A DNA stretch of 64,000 bases from Actinernus sp. WN-2022 (lineage: Eukaryota > Cnidaria > Anthozoa > Actiniaria > Actinernidae), in the NCBI GenBank assembly GCA_030867875.1, contig JAOWCC010001634.1, positions 6,867,877-6,931,876 of the forward strand, given 5' to 3'. The notes beneath the pieces are model-generated. The model did no database searches, was not told where the DNA came from, and worked only from the letters and a program-made list of their open reading frames with translations. Of this stretch, positions 27,811 to 38,400 are shown in pieces; within the stretch, counting starts at the first letter, position 1; each line of letters begins with the position of its first letter. The position numbers and the translations under genes were made by a program.

Positions 27811-29700
27811 GAATCTTTGAATTGCACTGCAGGATAGTTACACGTAGAAGTGAACACTAAACTGACAGCACTGATGTGTTTTTTGTTCTTTATTGATTTA
27901 CTGTTATGTGCAACATTGAATTGACATTAAAGTGCTACAGTATAAAATTACAATATTTGGAATACTACTCCTTGGACCAGTTCTTCAAAAAGTTAGTTTC
28001 AAGCACTGTGAACTGACGCCACATGTAAGATGGTAACAATCAAAGCAAACATGCAAGAATGATAAAAAAACTGTAAAGATTAGTCTCCAAGCATTGAGGG
28101 AGGGGACTCCCTCATGGACAATATCATAAAACTTGTGTATTGATGTCACCAATATGGGACCGGTTTAGTGCACGTTGCGCACCGGTTCGGACTTTATCAA
28201 AATTGCATTTTTTTTTCCTTAGTTTAATAATTTTAAAAGTAATTTACAGAATTCGTGTCCGTGTTGCATGTATCGGATCTTCAGATTCTCGCCTGCGGAT
28301 CGGACCTATATCCACCGATACAACACGACCGCTCATTCTGTAAATAGTTCGTGTATGACCATTTATGTAAGTGCTTACTAACGCGCTCTCTGATTGGTCA
28401 AAAACATGTGCATAGAAAGTACGAACAAACCAATCAGAGCGCGAGTTACTTGGAAATCCGGATGAAATGATGTCATGTCCCATGTTATCAATAATTGAAT
28501 GGCGAAAGTGACACATTTTCAACTGGACTTTGGCGGTTTATGTTGAAGCTGAAATTGAAAGAGAACTAAAACATTTCCGAAAAGGATAACCCAGGGGTGA
28601 AGACAATTTTTGTCGCAGATTTAAGCCAAAGGATAAGGAACAGTAGACTTAAAATGGATGTTTTTTGTCTTTGGCCTACGGGACTCGGGACTAATATTCC
28701 ATTAGCTTTCAGTAAAGGAACTCTTATTTTCACCAAACTGAATGGGAAGATCTAGTTATTGGGACCTTCCTTCCAGTGAAATGAGGCTTTGCATCCAAGG
28801 TAAGAGAAAAGCTCGCTTTTGACGTTTTGGTTTATTTTTGTGTGAAAAATCACCATTTGTTATTTGCTTACAAAATTCTGATATTATTTTTCATGTAGTT
28901 GATCGTAAAATGAAATGAGAAAGCTAAAACTGAATTGGCCTAATCATTTCATGACTGAGACTGAGACAAACTAGTGAATATGCGGAGACTTTGAAGAAAA
29001 CTTGTGATTCCTGTACTATTTTTTTAATGTTCTACAGCTCCAGGTTTTGTCAGAGTACAGAACACAACAAACCCTGTTCCATTTGTTAAATATGTGCTAC
29101 TGTTATATATGTATATAATATTCTTTTTACGGATAATTATATTTTCTTCAGTGTTAGGTTAGGTTAAGCATTGTCCCTAGAAAGCCTCTATGGGGCGTTG
29201 ACAATAACGAATGTAATACTGACACTGCCCCCTGAAGCTTTACATAGCCTACTAAGCTTTGCTTTTAGAAAACGTGCTGTCCATTGATATATTGACCCTT
29301 CTCCCATGGCCGCCATGTTGGCTAGAAACAATAGCAAGGTCAGCCTCGAACTGAACAGTTTCAGAACGAGGTTAGACAAGGAACAACGAAGGTTGTTATC
29401 CTCCTGGGACAAGGTCAACCATGTGAGAAGAGACAGTTAAAGTATTTAATATTATTTACTATGCAAAATGTTGGTACTGTTTCAGCTAATCCACAACTAT
29501 TCTAATAATTAAACAAGAAGTCCGGTATAAAAGGGTCATTACCTCCTCTTTTCACGCATGGCGAACTCGAAATTTGAAATTCAAAGTCCATATCAGCCTC
29601 GTGTTGAAATGCGAAATTTTGATTTAAAATCAAACAAACCATCAACGAGTTAACAAACGTTAGGTGGTAGTTTGTGTGTTTACAAACTCTGTAGCCCTTA
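27811..29700. other. Intergenic, no gene recognised
   Basis: CCAAT-type words as an inverted pair (CTCTGATTGGTC at 28388, CCAATCAGAGCGCGAG at 28430) suggest a decayed foldback. CCATGGCCGCCATGTTGGCT occurs at about 29305. No coding region supported. Confidence 0.4.
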
Positions 29701-29707
29701 CTTTGAA

Positions 29708-29990
29708 CATAGTTAATAGAGTGGAATGGTTAGGAAACTCAGGGACCTTCTTTGTTATAGGTCTTTGTTAGCTTTTTTCGACCACTACCGTGCACAAAAC
29801 ACAATAGAAATTCCAACATGTTAGTCAATCAGCCAATAGAAACGTGCGAGTTCAGTCGTTCAAGGAACGCTAATGAACTATGATCGTGCACAATCTTTTG
29901 TCTTACCCCCTTCCAACCTAAATCGCAGCGCCTTTGTTAGCCCCTTTGAAGTTTGCCGGGTTTCCTAACCATTCCACTCTATTGACTATG
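29708..29990. mobile_element. MITE B, solo copy with perfect 7-bp target duplication
   Basis: Begins CATAGTTAATAGAGTGGAAT and ends CCATTCCACTCTATTGACTATG-type inverted repeat. CTTTGAA is duplicated exactly at 29701-29707 and 29991-29997. The interior matches 9497-9765 (GTGCACAAAACACAATAGAA). Confidence 0.92.
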
Positions 29991-29997
29991 CTTTGAA

Positions 29998-31146
29998 GTT
30001 TAACATTATTTTGTTTGATTCTAAAGCTACAGTTGTTTATATTTTATTGAATCTTTTGCATATCTTCCCAATAATGTTTAACTTTTTTTTTTAAGTGTTT
30101 AAAGAATTATCTATTGTCTTATAATTTAATTATACAATGTTTCTATCTTCGTATATAACAGTTAGGAGGACCAGATTGGAAACAAGTGTAAGCTTTATCT
30201 GCATATCCTCATTAAATAAAGTGTTAATGTTATAGTCATTATTATTGTTATTAATATTATTATTATTAATTTCTCACGCTAAGCAATCAGTAGGGAGCAC
30301 TCAAGTGGAGTATCCCAGAGTTGTTTACTCCACAAAGGCTGAGTGACAACTGAAGATGGCAGGGTCATGGCGCTTTTATACCGGAACTTCCCTTCGTGTG
30401 CCTTTCATTGAAAGTGCACACGAATAATTTACAGTATTTAATTAATACGATAATTAATGACAAATTTTGTTTGGCTCTGCAAAAAAAAAAAGTATCTACC
30501 AAAACTGTAGCCTGTAACTAGAAACGTCGATCAAAATGAAAATTTGAGATAAAATTTGTCCGAATCAAGGCATGCTCGCCGAAAGAACAAGCGAGAATTG
30601 ATAAAGCTGTCAGTGTTTGTCGTGCTCTGCGCTAAACAATATCATTGTTGACATTTTTTTTTAATGTTCAACAAAACAGTCGCCTATTTAATTATATTAA
30701 ATGGGGGAAAACGACATAGTATGAAGTTGTCCATACTATTTATTAGCCTGCAAGGGGGAGGGAAGATAGGGGGCCTGTGAGCTTTCTTCCCAGTCCCTAC
30801 ACCACACCCCGGCAAAACGTCACGCGCATGCGCTTTTGATGAGCCAATCGCGCGCGCGTCTTCCCAGTTTCCCGCCGAAACTAAGAGAAAACAGGCAATC
30901 ACCCGTTTCTAATTTTAAGTTATGTACCCGTATATCCGTGAAATGTTTCGCGAAAAACAAGAAAACTACTTAAAAGCTAAGACTTTGACAGGTAAACTTG
31001 TAAATCACCGAGTTTACCAACTTATAAAATTATTTACTAAAAGTTAACCCCTTGGAAACTTGTATTTAAACTCCCGAGCCTTCGTTCTCTCGGCCAACGG
31101 AGCACGTTTTGCCGCGGTGTGCCCCTATGCAATCGATTTTTGCGCA
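29998..31146. other. Intergenic, no gene recognised
   Basis: Simple ATT-repeat near 30240-30270 and AT-rich sequence. A GC-rich GAGCCAATCGCGCGCGCG word at 30840. No coding region seen. Confidence 0.4.
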
Positions 31147-31148
31147 AT

Positions 31149-31282
31149 AGATGGTTTTCACATGACGTCACGGCGGCCATGTTGGTGTAGATTCTTCGTT
31201 AGCTTCTTTTGTTAGGTACACCAACATGGCCGCCATGCCCTTTGTCATTTGAATCTCTGGGGATTGAGTGAAAACCATCTAT
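31149..31282. mobile_element. TA-flanked MITE with ATGGC cores, copy 1
   Basis: GATGGTTTTCAC and GTGAAAACCATC ends next to TA; inner arms GCGGCCATGTTGGTGTA / TACACCAACATGGCCGC. TGACGTCA lies inside the left end. A relative in opposite orientation is at 49853-49996. Confidence 0.85.
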
Positions 31283-31519
31283 ACGCTGTCATTTAACATT
31301 GGTCAGTGCGGTGATGTTCATGTGCGAGATACAAATATATTATGATAAGAGGTAATCGGCTAACACTGTTGCCACCCAATTCAGATCATGTGATGTAACA
31401 GATGCTACTCTGGGGAATTTTCCTTTTTCATTCTAATCATAATGCAGCCATGCCTATCTGAATAAAATTAATTGTTCCAGACCAGATGAAAATTGCTCGA
31501 GTTATTCATTATTCAAATC

Positions 31520-32690
31520 AGGTGATAGTACTTTGTTTTCTAATTACAGACCAGTTTCGGTATTGCCAATTTTTTCTAAGCTATTAGAGAGGGTTTACAA
31601 CCGCTTTATTAACTATTTTGATAGAAATGACACAGTAGGAATTTTTATTGATCTTTCCAAGGCGTTTGATACTGTGAACCATGACAATTTGTTAGTCAAA
31701 CTTGAGCATTACGGTATTCGCGGATTGGCCCTTGAATGGATCAAAAGCTATTTGTCCAATAGATTACAACAAGTTGAATACAATGGTACCTCTTCATCGT
31801 TCTGTGGCATCAAGTGTGGTGTACCTAAGGTCAATTCTCGGGCCGCTCCTTTTTCTGGTATACATAAATGACCTCTGTAATGCCACTAACGCTTTTGAAC
31901 TGGTCTTATTTGCTGATGATACAAATCTATTCTTTTCTCACAAGGATTTACCCCTCTTGATAAATACAATTAATACTGAAATGGTTAAATTATCAAATTG
32001 GTTTGATGTTAACAAGCTATCGATTAATATTAAAAAGTCTAATTATATGATTTTTAAACCACGACAAAAAAGGCAAACAATTGACTTAACGATTGAGATT
32101 AATAATCATAGCATTGATCATGTCAGTGAGGTGATATTTCTTGGGGTGGTTTTAGACGAAGACATGTCCTGGAAACCTCAAATTTCTCAAGTTGCAAGCA
32201 AAATATCCAAATCAGTAGGAATAATATATAAATCAAGTTTTTGCCTTTCTAAGCCGGCCCTACGAACACTATGTTTCCCTAGTGTACCCGTACCTCCATT
32301 ATTGTGTTACTGTTTGGGGCTCAACGTATCCATCTAACTTACACCGTATTATTTTGCTCAAACACGTGTAATTAGAATTATAGGTAAGGTAACCTTTGAC
32401 GCCCATACTGACCTAATATTCAAACAACAAAGGATTTTGAGATTTGAAGATATTTATTTACTCAATTTGGGAAAATTTATGTATTCGTATCAAAATAATT
32501 TACTTCCTTGAGGTTTCGACAACTTATTGTTGAGAAATGATCAAATTCACAGTTACAATACCTGAAGTTCCCATTTATTTCATGTTCCTTTGTGTAGAAC
32601 AAATATAAGACAATTCTCTGTTAGTTTCCAAGGTCCTAAATTTTACACGTAACGCAATGTCCTTTTCTTCTTTCCAATTCAAACTTAAGA
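31520..32690 (+). mobile_element. LINE reverse transcriptase, internally deleted
   Basis: NYRPVSVLPIFSKLLERVYN is followed directly by TVGIFIDLSKAFDTVNHDNL, so about 50 residues between them are missing. Then YGIRGLALEWIKSYLSNRLQ, a frameshift near 31830, and ELVLFADDTNLFF with the catalytic DD intact. The tail decays after 32337. An AT-rich trailer with many ATAGGA words runs to about 33320. Confidence 0.85.
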
Positions 32691-32859
32691 ACTACTTTTC
32701 TCCCGCAATTTTAATTGTATTATCTTTCATGTTTGCATTTTAATGTATGTGTTTAGTTTTGTTAGCGTGTTGCTCTTGCCGCCTCAATCAATTTATTAAC
32801 CAATAATAATTGCATACATCCCAGCCACTTTTTGGACAAATTTGATAGGAAATATAGGC

Positions 32860-33200
32860 TGTGCAAGTTCTAAATAATTATAGGAAAATATAGGATTCTT
32901 TTCCAAAATATAGGCACTTTATAGGAGCTAAAATAGCTTTCAAACAATAAATAGTAAACAATAAACACACAATTTTTAAAACATGTGAACTTTTAATGTG
33001 TTTGATCAAACCTGTGTTTTTTTTATTGATAGGAAAGAATTTTGCTTTTGTTAATTCACAACAAAAATGCTAAAAAGTGCAAAATATAAATATATCACTC
33101 AGCATACATCCTATTTATAGGAAATATAGGAGGATTTCTTGAAATATAGGCTCTTTATAGGATCCTATACAAATTATAGGATATATAGGAGGTCTGGGAT
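32860..33200. repeat. ATATAGGA-rich tract
   Basis: Repeated AAATATAGG / TTATAGGA words in irregular spacing, partly palindromic (TATAGGATCCTATA at 33156). Probably low-complexity sequence within or beside the LINE trailer. Confidence 0.55.
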
Positions 33201-33475
33201 GCCTGTAATTGTAACGAGGTGGCCCAGAACCTCACAAGCCTTTGTGGTTTCTCTTGGGCTACCCCGCCACTTATTTTATTCTTTGTAAGATTACTATTTA
33301 TATTTGTGGCATAAATTAAACTGAACTGAATTTTCAGAGTCAATTCTCCAGAGTAATGTGTGTTTACATCACATGATCTGAATTGGGTGACAACAGCGTT
33401 AGCCGATTATCTTCAATAAATGTTGAATGACCGCCTAGCCTAGCCTCCCTGCAGTCACGCGTTCTCACGGGCCAT

Positions 33476-33610
33476 CCTGTACCGCTCGAAACGAGCTACA
33501 GCATTGGCTTACCCAATAATACAAAACACCCTAACCTTTAGAATGTGCAGTACAAAAACAAGAGCTACAGTATAATGGTGCAATCAGAATACAGGTCTCG
33601 AGCGGTGCAG
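33476..33610. mobile_element. MITE family D, copy 2 (inverted)
   Basis: TACCGCTCGAAACGAGCTAC to GGTCTCGAGCGGTGCAG; the inner CACCCTAACCTTTAGAA is the complement of the 24052-24183 copy. Confidence 0.78.
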
Positions 33611-34324
33611 GATTACTGGTTCTCAACCCACAAACGCCTGCTTATCTGGCCACGACGGATTGCACGAAAACCAAAATGGTGACCTTGATAAAGCACTTAG
33701 GAATGCGAGTGCTACATTAAAAATCACAATAGTTCTTATTCAAATGCAAAAATCCAAGCAGACGCTTTTCAACATAAATAACACTATTTCCGCGGGAAAC
33801 AAAACTTGACACAATGATTCGCTCGTGTATGACAATCGAGAAAGGAATGTCTTCGGACAACAAGGCGTTTGTGGGGTGAGAACACGTGACGCCTAAAAAC
33901 GACTGCGGGGGGTGGAGGATTAATAACAGCCTTGTTCTCTGTTCGGAGTGTCCGGTAGAACCATAAACTTTAGGATATTGCTTTCGAACACAACAAAATA
34001 GACGCTTTGTTTATGAAAAACCTTATAAAGAAACTGTTTTATATGCCCTTATGTAAAACTGCTCGAAACTTAATTTTTAGTTTCTATTTCGTTTTATAAA
34101 TTATACAGTAAATCTTTCGACTGAGCCGACCAGAGTTATAAATACCGCCTGCTGTTTTAAAATACTCGATGTTCGTCTCTGCTGTGGCACGGCCATTGTT
34201 GCTGTTTATATTTCGATCATCGTAGCATCCTGAAAAACGTGACAACATATGGTTGCGTTCAGTTATTTTTAATCGTCAGGACATCAGACTATGTGCTCGC
34301 TTGAACCACGACAGCTAGCACGTT

Positions 34325-35121
34325 GAATCATTGACCCCACAAGGCCTAAAATGCCCCTAGCATGTTGAGTCCCTGAGCCCACACGGCCTAAAGTGCCCCT
34401 AGCATGTCGAGTCCCTGAGCCCACACGGCCTAAAGTGCCCCTAGCATGTTAAGTCCTTGAGCCCACATGGCCTAAAGTGCCCCTAGCATGTCGAGTCCCT
34501 GAGCCCACACGGCCTAAAGTGCCCCTAGCATGTTAAGTCCTTGAGCCCACACGGCCTAAAGTGCCCCTAGCATGTTGAGTCCCTGAAACCACACGGCCTA
34601 AAGTGCCCCTAGCATGTCGAGTCCCTGAGCCCACACGGCCTAAAGTGCCCCTAGCATGTTGAGTCCCTGAGCCCACACGGCCTAAAGTGCCCCTAGCATG
34701 TTGAGTCCCTGAGCCCACACGGCCTAAAGTGCCCCTAGCATGTTAAGTCCTTGAGCCCACATGGCCTAAAGTGCCCCTAGCATGTCGAGTCCCTGAGCCC
34801 ACACGGCCTAAAGTGCCCCTAGCATGTTAAGTCCCTGAGCCCACACGGCCTAAAGTGCCCCTAGCATGTTAAGTCCCTGAGCCCACACGGCCTAAAGTGC
34901 CCCTAGCATGTCGAGTCCCTGAGCCCACACGGCCTAAAGTGCCCCTAGCATGTTAAGTCCTTGAGCCCACACGGCCTAAAGTGCCCCTAGCATGTCGAGT
35001 CCCTGAGCCCACACGGCCTAAAGTGCCCCTAGCATGTCGAGTCCCTGAGCCCACACGGCCTAAAGTGCCCCTAGCATGTCGAGTCCCTGAGCCCAAACGG
35101 CCTAAAGTGCCCATAGCATAT
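34325..35121. repeat. Minisatellite, 42-bp unit, about 18 copies
   Basis: Unit core CCCTAGCATGTCGAGTCCCT then GAGCCCACACGGCCTAAAGTG. Variants alternate GTCGAGTCCCT, GTTGAGTCCCT and GTTAAGTCCTT. The unit is 14 codons, so it stays open on both strands and yields artefactual ORFs. It lies about 250 bp beyond the last sortilin exon found. Confidence 0.93.
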
Positions 35122-35158
35122 TTTCAGCGATTTTCATATGAACTGACCAACGTGGCGC

Positions 35159-35350
35159 ATGTGGGATGGTTAATAAAATTAAAACAAAAATTACTAGTTT
35201 AACTGTGTGTAGATCTAGCATTCAAGGAAATCATTGCGTATTATTTCAATCAGGCATTTAGGGAGGGGACTTTAACTGTTTGTAGCCAATTAACAGCAAC
35301 CAAATAAATCGCACAGACTCCAGACATGCGCAACACCATGACATAGCCGA
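35159..35350. repeat. Dispersed repeat, copy 2 (also 14568-14735)
   Basis: Same orientation and order of words as the 14568 copy (GTGGGATGGTTAA, ATTATTTCAATCAGGCATTT, GGGAGGGGACTT, CATGCGCAACACCATGACAT). It falls where the sortilin terminal intron or UTR should be. Confidence 0.72.
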
Positions 35351-35373
35351 TTTGCCGCCGACTGGGTACTTAC

Positions 35374-35484
35374 GTCATCACTGTCGTGGTATGGTCTCAG
35401 TCCCTTGGGTCTTGGGTCAAACATGTCATGGTCATCATTACGAGGCTCTTCCTCCGAGGGAACAGTAGAGTACTGATATGCTGG
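35374..35484 (-). CDS. SORT1: Sortilin exon 19 (cytoplasmic tail)
   Basis: Acceptor CAGTAAG|CCAGCA; donor GATGAC|GTAAGT. It encodes PAYQYSTVPSEEEP and RPKGLRPYHDSDD. YSTV fits the YxxPhi endocytosis signal (YSVL in human). HDSDD aligns with the start of the acidic dileucine (DDSDEDLL); the leucines would lie in a last short exon, which I could not place. Confidence 0.9.
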
Positions 35485-38400
35485 CTTACTGTATTTGGTA
35501 AAGCAGAAAAGAACTCAACAGTCTACTCCGTACAGTTTTCGAGGCACCTGAAAGTCGTAGTGCTTACACAATCACGGTTTCTATCCACTCTCCCTTGGGT
35601 ATACATATGTATGTAATGATTAACTGTTATTGCGCACAATGAGAAAACCTTGCCATTGTGAAAGAGTCATTTATAGTTTATTTATCGGCCTTCCGCTGAG
35701 TCGCCCTCAGTGAATATATCACATACTCCCCGAGCGGAGGCCAACAACTTCAACCATAAAATACGTACGCTTTTCTGATGTCCCAGTACGTCTTAGCGAA
35801 ATACAAGCACGCAGCGAGCGCAAGGAGTATCACGATCGGCACGATGACTGCAACCACATTAGATTTCCCACTAGTCTGCAAACAACAAGAGAATGGTTTA
35901 CTGCAAAGACACCACCGTGAGAAATACGCGTGTACGCGGACACCTCCAAGCGGGTTGTCTCCAAGAAGATTACTACTGATGTCATTCCATTTGGCAGGGT
36001 GTTAAATGAGGCTCGCGCGCTCGCAAATATACCTTTTGCAGCTAACAGTCACATGTTGATATATCAATAATCAATGAATTGTGCTCGTGATCCCATGGGA
36101 AAGGCTTTACTGGACGACAAACAGACTTCAAAACTCTGTTTTAGAAAGATCGATTGGGGGTGGAAAATAGCATTTACAAACAGGTTTTGCTAATAACACA
36201 ACCGATCTCGTACAAGTGCCTTTAAATATATGAAGTAAGATTTGTTTTGCCATCCAGTACAAACACGCGATTGCCTAAATGCGAAAGTCCCGTTGCGAGT
36301 AGATCTTTAGAAAAGCGAGTAACTGAAAATCTCTTGACAACTTCCAACTGTTGCCGAATCTTGCCGCAATATGATTTTCTTGTCGCCATGTAAATAGTAA
36401 AACTGGTGACTATGCTTCTCTAATTGGTTCACAACAGATTGCAAAATGCCAGTTGCGAAGGCAGTAATGGTGGTGGGCAATTGCTTTAAAATAGGGTTGT
36501 CACGATGCAACACTCCTACAGCAATTTCAGAGGTGAACGAACACGACCATTGCCGGCAATGCGCGCGCGGAATGTTGCATATTGCCCGTACCTTGGCTCT
36601 ATATTATACTCGACAAAATATCTGGATTCTGATTGGTCAATACCGAGTACACAGTTGCACGCTCTCAGCATATGCTTGCTCGGTATATCATAAACAACAA
36701 ATCGCATGAACTGCTCCTGCTATACGTCATTTATGGTCACTGATATTTTGAAAGATCTCAAATTGCACTCGCCTAATATATTGTACACTTGTTGTCCTAA
36801 TTCAGATCATGTGTCAGCTCTCCAGAGGATGTCCAATTAGAGAAATTGATACATTTCCTCTTGGGATACAGAAAAACCAGAAAACATTACTTAAGAGAAA
36901 AGTCAGGTGACCTGAATTGGGACAACAAATGTACAAGCTAAATCGGTCAATGATCAGAAGTTTCAAAATATCACTCAGTGCCCATAAATCAGGTATAGCA
37001 CTCACGTTCATGCGATTTCCTTTACTTATGATACTTTATTATCGGCATTATCTAGTACAAATGCAGACAAGAACGAGTGCAAACAATGTTCATGTTAGGG
37101 TATTAGCTCATGAACTGGTTTTCGCCGATTCAGTACTTGAAAAGGTTTTTAAGCGCGTCATCCAATTAAAATGTAATATAACGTGATGTGCTGTCAGTCT
37201 ATACCTTTGTCTGTGTGTCTTGAATCATTTCCATGCCATAGCTGTAATAAGACGCGTTTGTGCATTGCTGGTGTGCATCGACGTACTTCTCCACATCCGT
37301 TAAGCCCTTCTTACACACATCCCCGGGAATACGACGGTATCTATGACAACGAGAAGCAAATCAAACAATGACATACTCGCTGATACGGCTGAGACACAGT
37401 GATGCTTGGAATTTTAACAGCAAGATATGTTAAGTACTTTTGACTTTAGCATAACCAAGCCGCCGCCTTTGGCAAACTCGCAATCTAATGATCGTTTAGT
37501 TCAGCACAAAATTTGGGCGGGTGTTTATTGGCCACAAGCGATCACGTGACGTGAGTGTTCGTCCGCCACTTGGCACTATCAGGCGTTATAGTTCAGACCA
37601 AAAACAATTGGAGCGCACTCATTGGCCAAGACCAAGCATCTAAATGACCGAAACATCGTGTAACATTTGCACCAATCTGCAGCCAGGTTTCCATCGCGAT
37701 TTTAATGACTCAAAAAAAATATGGCGTATACCGTTCCAGTTGGCGGTTCCATCCCAGCCGGTTTCTCCGTGCAAATGTTAAGCGCTCGTAGAGACGGGAA
37801 TTTCTCTTATAATCTACTCTTTACGTAGTAGTCGTGGTCAATTCCAGGAAGATAAAAACCTTTGTTTTAGAGCGTCGTTCTGAAACTGTTCGGTCCAAGG
37901 CTGACCGCACAAAATCTATTGTTCCTAGCCAACATGGCTGCCATGCGAGGAGGGGCAATTTTAACTTTTTATTAGATAAATAACAGGAGTATATTACACA
38001 GGAGTGTTCCTGTGCCCTTGTGTTGACCTCTAACACAGTAGATGGTGTGTCTATTTATAGTCGCGAAGTTCTGGTATGCGATTACGTTGTCTTTTGTTCT
38101 CTTGCGCTTTAGTATTTTTTAGCAGTTTGAACCGTGTTAATTACAATTGTTCAGTGCATCCTGATTGGTTAAAAGTGACGGCCTTTGTTTCTTCTTGCGG
38201 GAAACTCTATGCTAAAAATAACTCTACCTTCTACAAGTGTTGTGTGACAATATAATGTGGGAAGAGGAACACTCCTCTGTAATATACTCCTGTAAATATT
38301 TATCACAGTTTGACCGAAAATCGGAAAAATCCAGCTTCAACATAAGTCTGGTAAAGCTTTGCCGCCTCGGCAGACAACTCTACTCTTCAATCTACAGGAA

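Larger units (their letters stand above)
31350..33420. mobile_element. MITE (ATCGGCTAAC ends) split by a LINE
   Basis: Left half 31350-31475 and right half 33326-33420 are the two ends of the family seen at 18980-19125 and 57880-58070 (CAATTCAGATCATGTGATGT / ACATCACATGATCTGAATTG). The LINE between them accounts for the gap. Confidence 0.8.

Noticed and set aside
34533..35202. Repetitive ORFs (MPLACRVPEPTRP type) near 34.5-35.2 kb
   Set aside because: Product of the 42-bp minisatellite; open on both strands.
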